From Phytophthora quininea (Eukaryota > Oomycota > Peronosporomycetes > Peronosporales > Peronosporaceae): DNA of 33,343 nt. The notes under the pieces were generated by a model. That model was not told the DNA's origin. It worked only from the letters and a program-made list of their open reading frames with translations, and ran no database searches. The DNA lies in the NCBI GenBank assembly GCA_011947345.1, contig JAAVTG010000470.1, positions 1-33,343 on the forward strand. Reading direction: 5' to 3'. Positions within the stretch are counted from its first letter, which is position 1; the number at the start of each line of letters is the position of its first letter. Made by a program: the position numbers and the translations under genes. Shown one piece after another: positions 21,704 through 32,295 of this stretch.

Positions 21704-23374
21704 ATGGGCAACTTGGACGTTCACTTGAGGGCGGCGCAGCGAGTGCCAGGACAGCCGCAGGTTCCACAGGTATCAGCTCCAGCGGGGCATCTGCCTCGCG
21801 TCAAGGCGTCGGCAAGTGCGGCGACGTCTACGGGACCCTATCTGCAGTCCATTTTGGAGCGCAGCACCAGCCACGGCAGTCACAATAGCTCCACCAACTC
21901 GCTACTTTACACCCCTTGCAACACTTTTGGAGAGACGATGCCGATGCCGTCAAGTTCTACAGGGAAACGACCAAGACTCAACACCTCGTCCACCTTCCTG
22001 GCGCCGTACAGCGCGGTGGGGTTTCCGTCCCCTCCCTCAACTTATGAGACGGACCACCCACTTCCAGACTTCAGCGCCAATTGGGGACTCAGTACTCGCA
22101 ATGTGACGCGCAGCGCCACGTCCACAGTGAGCGCAGCGACCAGCAGCAGCAACGTCACCACAACCAGTCACAACAGCAATGCAGGAGCCACTTTGAGTGC
22201 GCTGGGGTCTCCCAATGGGACGTCGATGTTTACGGTGGATTCGCTGCTGCCAGAGTACGACTCGGGGCTGTATTCGCTCTGGAACAGCACAACATCTTCG
22301 GCGGATATCGGCTACGAGGCGGATAATAACGCGACGCAACACCAGCAGCAATCACTGTACTTGAATCCGGACGAGGAGCTCAAGATGGACTATCCCCAGC
22401 TTTCAGAGTTTAACCAGGGAGATCTGGACTATTTGTGTGGACCGATGGAGGCAGGGCCATCTCCAACGACACCACTGGGGACGTCCGGGAGCAGTATGAT
22501 GAAAGCGGATCATTCGGTGGCTACAGACAGGAAGATAGGCACTGTGGTTAATGTGCAGACGAGAGAGCCGCAGTTGGATCGGCTGCTTTCGCTGCCAACG
22601 TTGGATTTTGGCATCAAGCGTGATCGAAGTTCGACGGGTGAAGATGCTTCTGGACGCGTAGGGAAGAGACCTCGTGAGATCTATAGCGACGTGTTCCCGG
22701 TGTCAGCAACCGCAAATGTTGGCAATGCTACTTCTGCTCGCCCAATAAGCAGTACGAGTTCCTTCCGCAGTTTGGCAAGGAGCATGCCCATGGAGCAGAA
22801 GCGGGAGATTGTCCCCTCGTTGGGAATATTTCACAGTGGATCAACCTTATTGACAGCATCTTCTGACACCAGTCAGCCAGTGCTCGTTTCGAGTGCAATG
22901 ACTGCTGCCACAAGTACACCCACTCCAGCAAAAGTAATATCAACGATATCGACGAGCCCAGCAAAAACAGCAGCGAAGCGTCCGCGGAGCCGACAATGCG
23001 AGTTCCCTGGCTGCGTGAACCGAGCTCGGTCGCACCAAAAGTGCAAGAAACATGGCGGCGCCCACCAGTGTGTTTTTGAGGGCTGCACGAAGAACAGCCA
23101 GAGCCGCGGCCTGTGCATTGCGCATGGTGGCGGCTCCCGTTGCAAGAAGGAAGGCTGCGTCCGGGCGGCGCAGTCTAAAGGTCTCTGCAAGTCCCACGGC
23201 GGTGGCGAGTTCTGCGCTGTCGAGGGGTGTCGGAAGAAGGCCCATCTGAAGCATCTGTGCCGAACTCATGGCGGCGGGGTGCGCTGCAAGTTCGCCAAAT
23301 GTTCAAAATGGGCACAACGGAAAGGATACTGCATGGCTCACGCGAAAGAGTTTGAGGAGAAGCGGGCACCGTAA
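21704..23374 (+). CDS. WRKY19-like Cys/His-repeat protein, right copy
   Basis: Same 556-residue frame as 6355-8025, with no length difference between the arms from this Met to the stop. Repeat units start at about residue 430 (RQCEFPGC) and recur every 24 residues with C-x4-C-x9-C-x2-H spacing. The fifth unit lacks the GG after His. In this arm the frame is also open upstream to about 21578 through a different N-terminal sequence (NQCAEDEGEAAEMGNLDV), so the arms disagree about any N-terminal extension. The Met at 21704 is the most conservative start. Confidence 0.8.
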   Translation: MGNLDVHLRAAQRVPGQPQVPQVSAPAGHLPRVKASASAATSTGPYLQSILERSTSHGSHNSSTNSLLYTPCNTFGETMPMPSSSTGKRPRLNTSSTFLAPYSAVGFPSPPSTYETDHPLPDFSANWGLSTRNVTRSATSTVSAATSSSNVTTTSHNSNAGATLSALGSPNGTSMFTVDSLLPEYDSGLYSLWNSTTSSADIGYEADNNATQHQQQSLYLNPDEELKMDYPQLSEFNQGDLDYLCGPMEAGPSPTTPLGTSGSSMMKADHSVATDRKIGTVVNVQTREPQLDRLLSLPTLDFGIKRDRSSTGEDASGRVGKRPREIYSDVFPVSATANVGNATSARPISSTSSFRSLARSMPMEQKREIVPSLGIFHSGSTLLTASSDTSQPVLVSSAMTAATSTPTPAKVISTISTSPAKTAAKRPRSRQCEFPGCVNRARSHQKCKKHGGAHQCVFEGCTKNSQSRGLCIAHGGGSRCKKEGCVRAAQSKGLCKSHGGGEFCAVEGCRKKAHLKHLCRTHGGGVRCKFAKCSKWAQRKGYCMAHAKEFEEKRAP

Positions 23375-23579
23375 TTGATGTGAAGGAAGCCGCCGCCACT
23401 GAGCTGGCAATTTTCGAGTGCGGGCTCCTTCCACTTTCATCATAATTGTCATGGTATTTTGCAGAGTGTTGGAAGGTGTGCGCTCACGACTATAATATAG
23501 CGATTTTTATCATTCTTGGTCGAGGCTACCGTAGTGAATCTAATCTTGCTGGACAGCTTGCACGGCTTTCTCTATTCCA

Positions 23580-23931
23580 TCACGTTGACTTGGCACGAAT
23601 GCGAACAAAAAGTTGAGGGACAAGAGTCGACGATATCGCTTCGAGTGGAGAACTTGCATGAGCCACGTCCACCATCGAGTCAACCAACTTGCGTTCGACG
23701 ACGCGCAGAGGATACCGATGTTGAATGTTTTTACATTCCGGTGGCCCCAAAAGTGCTGAATATGTGCGAGTTCAAATGTCGGTTGCCCACGCGAGCTACG
23801 TGTAAAACGACATCGCTTTCCACGAGACCGACCACCGCCGACCAAGCACTCAGGTTCATGTCGACTTCGTACCGTTGGGCCTTGCTTTTCTGGTTGTTCA
23901 TGTAGCATTGGATTGTCTCGACGCCGTCCAT
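23580..23931 (-). CDS. Uncertain small gene or gene remnant, right copy
   Basis: Mirror of 5800-6149. The second stretch (RYPLRVVERKL... to RIRAKST) is continuous here through the T5 run, which supports the longer run as correct. It still needs a frame change near the TTTTGGGG run to join the first stretch. Product unknown. Confidence 0.4.
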
Positions 23932-24391
23932 GAAGGTGAGCTCCGGGTTGTACGGAATTGGTTAGTGGGTCGTTGTGTGCCAAGTCGCCAGGTTCGCAAG
24001 CAGTGACAACAACAAAAACTTGTTTGTTAGTATGTTTAGTGGATTGGTTACTACACTTCTTTAACTGTGGGGTGTTCTGATGTATGCGCTCTGGTGATAT
24101 TTCTCATGGCACTCAATACTAACAGGCACAACGGCCAAACTCACCACAGGTTCGCTCAAGAAACAAAACGCGGGAGCGCAAGACGCTACAGCGCGGAGGC
24201 ACAAAAATTGCGCTCAGGTCTTCCCTTTGCCCAGCATCTTTTTCTTGACGCACTCGATGCAGTAGATCGTGAATAGCAGATCATGCTCTCATCCCTTGGT
24301 ATGCGCTTCTTGTTGTCGTCTTGGACAGTCCATTTCCTTCCCGATCACTCAGCGTTGCAGATCGCGTCGGGGGCTCTCATGAATTATGTTG
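23932..24391. other. No convincing gene, right copy
   Basis: Mirror of 5341-5799. A short plus frame at 24067-24276 has no recognisable motif. Confidence 0.5.
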
Positions 24392-26729
24392 CTATAAGTA
24401 ATTCAGAATCGGTTGCTGTGTGGGCACGACAGAGGGCGAAGCCATGGAACTCGTGACAGACGCCGACGAAGGCGCCGGACTATTGCCTGGGCTCGGCAGA
24501 CTTTCATCGTCGTGATCGGGGTCGTCATCCGTGCTGGCCGGGGACAATGGTGTAGGGTCAAATAAATTGTAAAGCTCCGACCATGGCAGCTCATCGGTTG
24601 AAACCACACGACGCGCCGGCATTTCTTCCTGAAAAAGCGAGTGGCTCAAGAGATCCCCTGGCTGGTGGTCTGACACTTGCTGCTGCTGCTGCTGCTGGCG
24701 TTGGCTAATCATCATTTGCTCCGAAAGCTGCTGAATCAGTTGCTGCTGGTGATGCAGCAACTCTTGCTGTTCGCGCTGATGTTGGCGGAGCTGTTGGTTT
24801 TGCTGAGTGATGAGCAGCTGCTGCTGAAGCTGTTGCTGCTGCTGCTGATTTTGTTGTTGTGGCTGTTGGGTCTGTAGCATTCCACCGCTGCACATCAAGT
24901 TATCAAGTCCACGGTAGTCGAAACCCGACGCTGCACTGTCCACGAGAACGGAATTTGCTGAGGGCACACTGCCATTGGCGAGGATACTGAGCCAAAAATG
25001 TTCTCCATCTTGAACGGCGGCACATCTGACATCGGAGAGGTCACATCCATAAACCCAGTGGACGTCGGAGGTGCCGGGGCTACGGAGCGCATGGCAGACG
25101 ACACACTCGGTCGACGCCCGTACTCCATATTCTCTTTAGAGGGGGGATACAATCGGTGAGTCGTTAGTAGAATTCGACACAACTGTGGATGCTGGAGAAG
25201 CTGGGGGCGGAGCCATCAATGCGCGTGCTGGCGATGCCGGTGCTGGGTGAACGGAACGTTTGCGCTTGAGAGCCCTGTCATCAGGTTCCCCAGCATGGAA
25301 CGGTTCGGCCTCAGGCTTGATTACTGCGTGGCTGGCTCGGCGACTTGAGTAGATGGAGAAGCCGTCGGAACGCAAGCGCTCCAGGCAGTACATGTACGAG
25401 CCCATCGGCTTCATGAAAAGCACTTCCAGCACGTGTTGTGCATCGCTGCCTGAGAGACCCTGTCCTCGAGGGGCCGTCCAGCCGTAATGCCAAGCCTTGC
25501 ACTCTGCATTAAACTCGAAAATTGCCGACTGTGACGACGTCTCCATTGCAGCACCACGCAGGATGCCAGGGAACAGCGGGTTCATCGGGTGCTCCTTGTC
25601 TCGAACCCAAGCCAGCACATCAGTCTTCTCGATCGTCTGCCCGGGGAAAACTTCGGGGCCTGAGACTGTCTGATCAAAAGTGCCCTCGAGATTCAGAAAC
25701 CGCGCAAACGCCAGCACAGCCGGACGCGTCGTCTGGATGGGGCAAATCTTCACGCCGCCCGACTCCGTCACTCGACTCACTGCCACGTGAACTCGGATCG
25801 AGTCTCCACAAAAGCCAGAACTGACGTGTCTTCCGTTTCGACAGCACGGGAAGCAGCGCAGGTTCTTCTGTCCTCCTTTCTTGTTGTTTCGCTGGTACCT
25901 CGGTCGGAAGAGCTGAAAGTTTTTGGTTGGCGCCACAAACGACGCGCGCACGTTGAGTCCGTGCGGGTTTTCACAGGAATCGTTGCAGCAAGGGCCCGGC
26001 ACACTCTGATACACCAAGTTGTCGTCCTCTTCTGGGTCGTCCCCCGCATGGGTTTGGTATTGCCGTCAGACTCGATCCACGTGCCGAAACCTGCTTCAAT
26101 CTGGTACGTGGGCGGCTCCAGCAGCAGAGAGTCTCTGGCCGCCAGCAGCTTGTAAAAGTCCACACCGCTCTCCACCGTCGAAGGATAAATCTGCCGCATC
26201 GCTTGCAGTCCCGAATACTTCACCTACAATTAGAATAAATAAAATCATATAAGAAATAAACACCGGTATTATTTTGCTGCGGCAGCCACGTACGATAGAC
26301 GTGTAGGTGAACTCTCCGGGCGGCGGGCGCACGACACACGTGGACACGTGGCCCACCGTGTGCGTACTCTTGAGGATCATCCGCAGCAGGCGCTCGAACT
26401 CCTCGACGTGGCGAGGGTCCACGCACATGCGCGTCACCATGACGGCCTGCACAAGTACCGAAAGAAACCGGTTAATACCGTCATGACTTTATACCGTCCC
26501 TATCGATAACAGTGCCGCCGTCGCGTACCTCCTCGTCGTCTTTGATGTTGGAGGACTGCAGCACCTCCTTGAGCATGCGGAAGCTCAGGAAGCTGCGCGT
26601 GAGCTCGGCGCTCTTGGCCTCTTGGTCCGCCATCAGAAGGCTGGTCTCACTGGGCGTTGCCGTGCTTCTCCGCTTGGAAGGTGAGTGGCGCCGCTCAGAG
26701 GAAGTGTATTTGGAGTCGGTATAGAGCAT
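24392..26729 (-). CDS. Polyglutamine regulatory-type protein with ABM-like N-terminal region, right copy
   Basis: Mirror of 3005-5340 with the same three exons. Here the T-run pairing with 4737 is five long and the C near 24963 is single. This keeps the stretch from SKENMEYGRRP through MENIFGSVSSPMAVCPSANS to the C-terminus in one frame and shows these are the better lengths. The C-run near 25141-25146 is six long, against four in the left arm; five would join the upstream frame (SPIVSP) to SKENMEYG. The G5 run that should be G6 is shared with the left copy. Confidence 0.7.
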
Positions 26730-26867
26730 AGTAGAACAAAGTATAGTTGCTAGACCTGCGATATCGAATGATTATTGGTTTTGGCAGGTTTATGCGCACG
26801 TTTTTGTGACCCATCGATTTTAGCCAGTCTGATGAAGGGGCGATATAATTTCAGACATCAAAAGGCA

Positions 26868-28016
26868 TCACAGTCCAAGCGTGGAGGCCGCCAGCGAGTC
26901 TTGCTCCTGGCTCGACAGTATCGCATCCAGTAGTGTCGCGTCCCGAGTATCTTCCTCGTCCTGATCCTGAAAGCCCCTCCGGATCGAATCGCACAAGTCC
27001 AGCGACGGCAGCAGCAACTCGCCAGCGGGCTGGTCTGGAGCGCTGCTGGCTGCATCAGCTTGTTTGCTTAGACTGTATTCAAACAAGCCAGTATTAGCGC
27101 GAATTGCGTCGACAAGAGCCATCTGAATAGCGACAGCTTACCTCGTAGATTTTCCCGCCTTCTTGCGGGAGTTGTTTTTGCCCCGAGCAAAAGGGGCTAC
27201 GCTGCCGTCGTCGTACACTGGGCTTGTCAAGATAGCTGCGGGGCAGTCGCTCAGGGATATTTTCCTGAGGTCTAGTAGCTCTGCAACGGAGTACCGCTTT
27301 GTCGGCGACAGTAGCGCTTTGTTTGCTGAACGGCTCGGGGTCACACGCGAGCAGATCCGCCAACGATCCCAACTCGACGCGCTCGCACCGAACACGCTCC
27401 CTCCCCGGTTCTCCAGTTTCTTCTTCGGTCGCAGTATCTCCTTGATGCTTCATGACAGCTTTACTTTCGCCATCTGCACTCCCTTCCAACTCCTTGATGC
27501 TCTCGACATCGGCCTGCTCCTTCTCATCTACCCCCACGCCAACATAATACACATCATAGCAATTCTGGCAGTAGTAGCAGCCGTCCTGCTCATCCAGCAC
27601 CACTTCTCCATTCACTCCACACGTCGTGCACGGTCTCTCTTCTTGCTGCAGCCCTCTCTCCAGTTGGATCTGCTGCATCTGCTTCGCTACTCGTCCTCGC
27701 ATTGCCTCCACACGTCGAACGCTACGATACAGTGCCTTGTAGCCTCCCAGAACCTGTCGGAGCGCACACTGGTCCACGACGCCCAGCGCGTAGTCGAAAT
27801 GCGCCGTCGTTTCTGTCAGCATCGTCTGGGGTCCTTCTCCTGCTCCGCCAGTCGCCAACAGGCCTCCCCTACGTTCGTAGCCAGTACAAACATGCTGGCA
27901 AAGTCTTGCCGTGAGTATGCTCTGCCTAGAGCCTCTTTCCAGAGCGCCATGGCCTGCGCATAGCGCTCGGCATCAGCCAAGCGACGACCTTCGAGGATAG
28001 CTTGGCGCACCTCCAT
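26868..28016 (-). CDS. Zn-ribbon-like protein with YxxxxLL motif, right copy
   Basis: Mirror of 1717-2866: exon 1 28016-27142, intron 27141-27073, exon 2 27072-26868. The A-run before KRYSVAELL has three bases here, four in the left arm, and five would be in frame. The C4 break near the N-terminus is the same as in the left copy. The YxxxxLL codons are at 27273-27293. Confidence 0.7.
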
Positions 28017-28107
28017 TGATTGGAAAGAGATAGTGTGCTTGTACAGAGTTGGAGCAAATGAGTGCTCTTGTATAGAGAGTTCTTGTTGAAGATGGGCATC
28101 TCACAAG
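28017..28107. promoter_or_regulatory. Short divergent promoter, right copy
   Basis: Mirror of 1626-1716; 91 bp between the start codons of ACY1 (plus) and the Zn-ribbon-like gene (minus). Confidence 0.4.
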
Positions 28108-29612
28108 ATGAAGACATGGAAGGACCCAGTCGAGCGCTTCCTGGAGCTGTTGCGTCTGCGCACAGTAAGCGGCGAGGGCCCGGACGGTAGCTACAAGGAG
28201 GTGAGGCGTCTGCGATAGGAGAGTGCGCGCTTTATGTTGAGTACTGACGAGTATTCCTTGCAAAAGTGTGCGGAATGGCTGCGTGGATACCTCGAAGAAC
28301 GTACGGAGTCTATAGTAATGTGTCCCTGTATGTATTTTCAATAGTTGCTGTTGTAGTCGGACTGCCAGTCAAGATCTTCTCGCCCGTAGAGAATAAGCCC
28401 ATCGTCCTGGTAAGGATGGAGAATTTTATGGAGAGGTTTGGTGAAGTATTTTACGAACATTTTTGCAGGCCACGTGGCAAGGGGAAGACCCAACACTGCC
28501 TGGGATTATTTTGAACTCTCACTACGATGTCGTGCCGGCACTGCCGGAGCACTGGCAATTCGATCCATTCAACGTAATTGGTCTCTGTCGATTATTTGTC
28601 TTGCTGCGAGCACTCATTTTGGTTTCGCCACTTGCGACTTTAGGCCAAAGTACTCGACGATGGTCGCATTTATGGTCGCGGGACGCAAGATATGAAGAGC
28701 GTGTGCATTCAATACGTCGAGGCCATCCACGCGTTGATGACTTCAGGCTTCAAGCCGAAGCGAAACGTCCACCTTCTCTTTGTCCCCGACGAAGAGATTG
28801 GCGGTGCTGACGGAATGGAAGTGTTTACTCAAAGCTCCGAGTTCAAAGCGATCACTCCCATCGCGTTCGCGTTCGACGAGGGACTTGCCAACCCTGGTGA
28901 CGCGTTCACCGTGTTTTACGGCGAGCGATCTCCGTGGTGGGTGTATGTCAAGGCCGAAGGCCCCACAGGTCATGGCAGCAGGTTCATCCCGAACACCGCC
29001 ACCTCGAAAATCATCGGCATTTGCAACAAAGCATTGGCTTTCCGCGACGAGCAGCAGAAAGCGCTTGGTGTTGATCACGGTTGCAAGCACGGCGATATGA
29101 AGAAGAAGAAGCTCGGAGATGTGACAACGATTAATATCACGGCACTGCAGAGTGGAGTGTCACGTGACGGTGGCAAGACCCACGCTTTGAACGTGATACC
29201 AACGGAAGCTATCGCTGGTTTTGATATCCGCATTTCACCGCAGATGGACATGAAGGCCATGGAAACGATACTGAATGAGTGGTGTGCTGCCGAAGGCGTT
29301 TCCTGGGAATTTGCCTCTTGGACGAGCCCGCTGCACCAACACTATGTCACTTCACTGGATGCTGACAACGTTTGGTGGAAGCTTTTTCAAAAGGCATGTG
29401 CAGGTATTGGAGAGACGTTGGAGACCGAGGTCTTCCCCGCGGCTACAGATAGTCGCTATCTGCGTAAAGTGGGTGTGCCTGCGATTGGTTTCTCGCCCAT
29501 GAAACAAACGGAAATTTTGCTCCACGAACACAATGAAAGTCTTCAAAGGAGCACGTTCGTGCACGGCATCGACGTGTACGTTGCTGTGTTTCAGGGGATG
29601 TTTGCTCACTAA
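28108..29612 (+). CDS. ACY1: Aminoacylase-1 (N-acyl-L-amino-acid amidohydrolase), intact copy
   Basis: Five exons (28108-28200, 28267-28300, 28357-28409, 28469-28573, 28644-29612) join in phase to 417 residues, close to animal ACY1 (~408). The enzyme hydrolyses N-acyl amino acids to free amino acid plus carboxylate, normally in the cytosol. M20 metal-site signatures are all present: His78 and Asp80 in [14 protein letters not shown] context ([10 protein letters not shown]), Asp111 in GRGTQDMK, the catalytic Glu145 and metal Glu146 in FVPDEEIGG, and His389 in LLHEHNE. Other family blocks are [37 protein letters not shown] and the dimerisation-domain stretch [13 protein letters not shown]. An in-frame stop upstream fixes the start Met. 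The gene ends 151 bp from the convergent ECI1-like gene. Confidence 0.92.
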
Positions 29613-29763
29613 TTGCTCGATCGCAGCGACTTGAGCAAAGGCAAACGCAATGAAATTTGTGGCGAATTCGAGTGTCCGCGTAAGTTTCATTAAAGTTTTG
29701 AACTGCTGCACATAATCGACGTAAGCACGTGAGTGTGCGTTTTACTGTTGGTGACCGAAATAC

Positions 29764-30809
29764 TTACTTCTTCTTGTCCTTTAGAGAAGCCAGGTACATC
29801 CCGAGCGACTTCTGCACCTTGTCCGTCTGCGCAAAGTCCGTGAAGGCCTCCAGGTCTTGTTCCCGGATGGCAATCAATCTGTTTGCCGTATCCTGGCGCA
29901 TCAGCAACTTGGTCTTGACGCGCGCCAGGTCTGCACACAAAGCCACGCATTGTTATAAAGCGCTATCCTCTTAAGCCTGCAGAACTCTCCCATCCGTACC
30001 TGGGATCGCCAGCCACTTTCCCATTGCCGCTTCGGCGCGAGGGAACACTTCGTCCAGACCAACCGCTTCATCCACCAGACCGATCGCCTTGGCTTTGATC
30101 GCGTCCACCTGCAGTCCCAGTCCCAGCATCTTCTCGGCCTCACGGTGGCCGATGGTGTTCACAAACGTGTCGCGGAACCACGTCGGGGCGACGATACCCA
30201 GCTGCGTCTCGTTGAGGCCTATCATGGGCTTGCCGCTTGTCATGACGCGATAGTCGCAGCACATGGCCAGCAGACAGCCCCAGCGGGGCTGTGGCCCTCA
30301 ATAGCCGCCACCGCAGCCAGCCGCGTCGTGTAGAGACGCAGGTACAGGTTCTGCAGCGCCGTCCAGAATTTGGTGATCTTGGTCGGCTGCGGCTGGTACA
30401 TTTCCAGGATATCCAGGCCCGCCGAGAAGATTTTCTGGTTGGACGAGGCCAGGATCATGCCCCTGTTCAACATGAAAGTCAACCACCAAAACAGGCGAAT
30501 AAGAAGGACGTTGAAGTTGATTTTGTGGTATGATGACTCACCTCACGCTCTTGTCGTCTTCGAGCTTTTTGATGGTCGCGTCCAGCTCTTGAATTAGCTG
30601 CGGAAACACACATAAAGTTATTAGCTATGGAACAGTCTACACACTCTAATTGTTATGCTACTGACCGCCGTGTTGAGTGAGTTGACGGGCGGGCGGTTCA
30701 TGCGCACGACCGCGTATTTATCCCTCTTCTCCACCAGCACCAACGGCTCGCCGCCCGTGGACAGCGCGCGTGCGCCAGCTCGGACCACAGGAACAACAGC
30801 AGCCTTCAT
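29764..30809 (-). CDS. ECI1: Enoyl-CoA delta(3)-delta(2) isomerase, mitochondrial type
   Basis: Four exons (30809-30666, 30597-30542, 30462-30000, 29930-29764) with introns of 68, 79 and 69 bp; about 276 residues. It moves cis/trans-3 double bonds to trans-2 in enoyl-CoA during beta-oxidation of unsaturated fatty acids. The N-terminus (MKAAVVPVVRAGARALST) looks like a mitochondrial targeting peptide. Crotonase-fold motifs follow the animal ECI1 order: RPPVNSLNT, FSAGLDILEM, the oxyanion-hole region HSPAGGCLLAMCCDYR, and GLNETQLGIVAPTWF with the family's catalytic glutamate. One G is missing from the run paired with 30278-30281 (four, five needed), inside a small hairpin, so the raw frame breaks there. 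It shares a 238-bp divergent promoter with the Asd gene. Confidence 0.88.
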
Positions 30810-31047
30810 CGTTCAGTCAAAGCTTGGGAAATGATGCCGGGGATCGCCCCTCAAGATATCGCCGAGATCCGGACGTGGGACCCCTCACTTAAGTTGATAT
30901 CGTGACGGGCCTTCACTATTTAAGTTAACGGTGACGTCGTCCACCACAAGAATTTGTGTGTCGCCTTAATAAATTGCGCGATCAGGACGTATTTTTGTGT
31001 CGAATTGTGCCGAATAGCTCGTGGCCGGTCATTTCAACAAGGGCAAC
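30810..31047. promoter_or_regulatory. Divergent promoter, ECI1 / Asd
   Basis: 238 bp between divergent start codons. TCATTTC at 31029-31035 matches the oomycete initiator (YCAYTYY) and places transcription start about 17 bp before the Asd ATG at 31048. No TATA box is evident. Confidence 0.55.
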
Positions 31048-32210
31048 ATGACGACTCCGAGCGGCAAGACGGTCGGCGTCTGCGGCGCCACGGGCGCCGT
31101 GGGCATCGAGATCATCGACGTGCTGGCCACGCTCAAGTTCCCCGTGAAGGAACTGGTGCTGTTCGCGTCCTCGCGCTCGGCCGGCAAGAAGGTGCAGACT
31201 CCCTTCGGCGAGGTGACCATCGGGCTCTTCTCGGTGCAGAAGGCGGCCAAGCTGGACTACGTGTTCCTGGCCGTGTCGGGCGACTTCTCGTTGCAGTACG
31301 CGAAGGAGCTGGCGGCCGTGCCCAACGGCCCCGTGGTCATCGACAACTCGTCAGCCTTCCGCCGCGACCCCGAGATCCCGCTCGTGATCCCGGAGATCAA
31401 CGGCCACGTGGTGCTCGGCGACAAGAAGGAGAAGCTCATCGCCAACCCCAACTGCACCACGGCCATCGCCGCCATGGCGCTCTGGCCTCTGCACTGCGAG
31501 TTTGGCATCAAGAAACTCATCGTATCCACCTACCAGGCTTCTAGCGGCGCCGGTGCCGCCGGTATGCAGGAGCTGCGGGACGGCGCCACGGCCTTCCTGG
31601 CTAACGAACCCGTCACCAACAAGGTTTTTCGTACTCGCTGCCGTTCAACCTTATCCCGCACATCGACAAGTTCCAGGAGAATGGCTACACCAAGGAGGAG
31701 ATGAAGGTCACGTGGGAGACCCGCAAGATCTTCGACGAGCCCGACCTCGCCGTGAGCTGCACGGCAGCCCGTATCCCTATTATGCGCGCGCACTCGGAGG
31801 CCCTCTCTGTTGAGACGGTCAAGCCCGTGAGCATCGCGCGCTCGCGAGGTGCTTGCCCAGGCGGACGGTGTGGATCTCGTGGATGAACCGGAGAAGTTGC
31901 AGTACCCGATGCCCAAGAACGCCACCAAGAAGTTCAACATCGAAGCCGGCCGGCTGCGCAAGAGCCTGGTCTTCGGCGACCACGGCCTGAGCTGTTCGTG
32001 TCTGGCGACCAGCTGCTGCGCGGTGCGGCGCTGAACGCCGTGCTGATCGCCGAGTTCCTTGAGAACCCGCGTGCGATCCCGCAGTTCACCAAGAAGAAAT
32101 CTGTCTGCACGCTCTCCAAGGACCAGCAGCAGGTCGTGCTGGGCCTCGCGGCGGGTGTTGCAGTGGGCGTGGCTAGCGTGCTGGCCTACGGCTTCGTGAA
32201 GAAGAACTAA
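31048..32210 (+). CDS. asd: Aspartate-semialdehyde dehydrogenase with C-terminal hydrophobic tail
   Basis: NADPH-dependent reductive step from aspartyl phosphate to aspartate semialdehyde, leading to lysine, threonine and methionine. Visible motifs: nucleotide-binding GATGAVG near the N-terminus, [28 protein letters not shown], the catalytic cysteine in [23 protein letters not shown], and [12 protein letters not shown] near the end. This is the bacterial-type Asd family. The raw frame breaks three times: T5 at 31625-31629 (six needed), a CG-repeat at about 31835-31845 (one unit short), and a single G near 31990 (two needed). With these the product is about 388 residues. After the usual end comes [20 protein letters not shown] then LAYGFVKKN, which looks like a membrane tail anchor. 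Start chosen at the ATG just after the initiator. Confidence 0.9.
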
Positions 32211-32295
32211 ACCGAAACAAGACACGTGCCTTCATTAACGCGTTCTACGTCTGCGTGTCAATATTGTTTTCGTTTGGGTCGCGCTGAGCTTCCCG

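Larger units (their letters stand above)
15393..29732 (-). repeat. Right arm of giant palindrome
   Basis: Reverse complement of 1-14334. Its outer edge, at 29732 or further out if the left arm runs beyond the window, lies in the short convergent spacer between ACY1 (stop at 29612) and the ECI1-like gene (stop at 29764). From 29733 onward the sequence is single copy. In this arm the ACY1 frame is intact, whereas the left copy is frameshifted. Confidence 0.97.
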
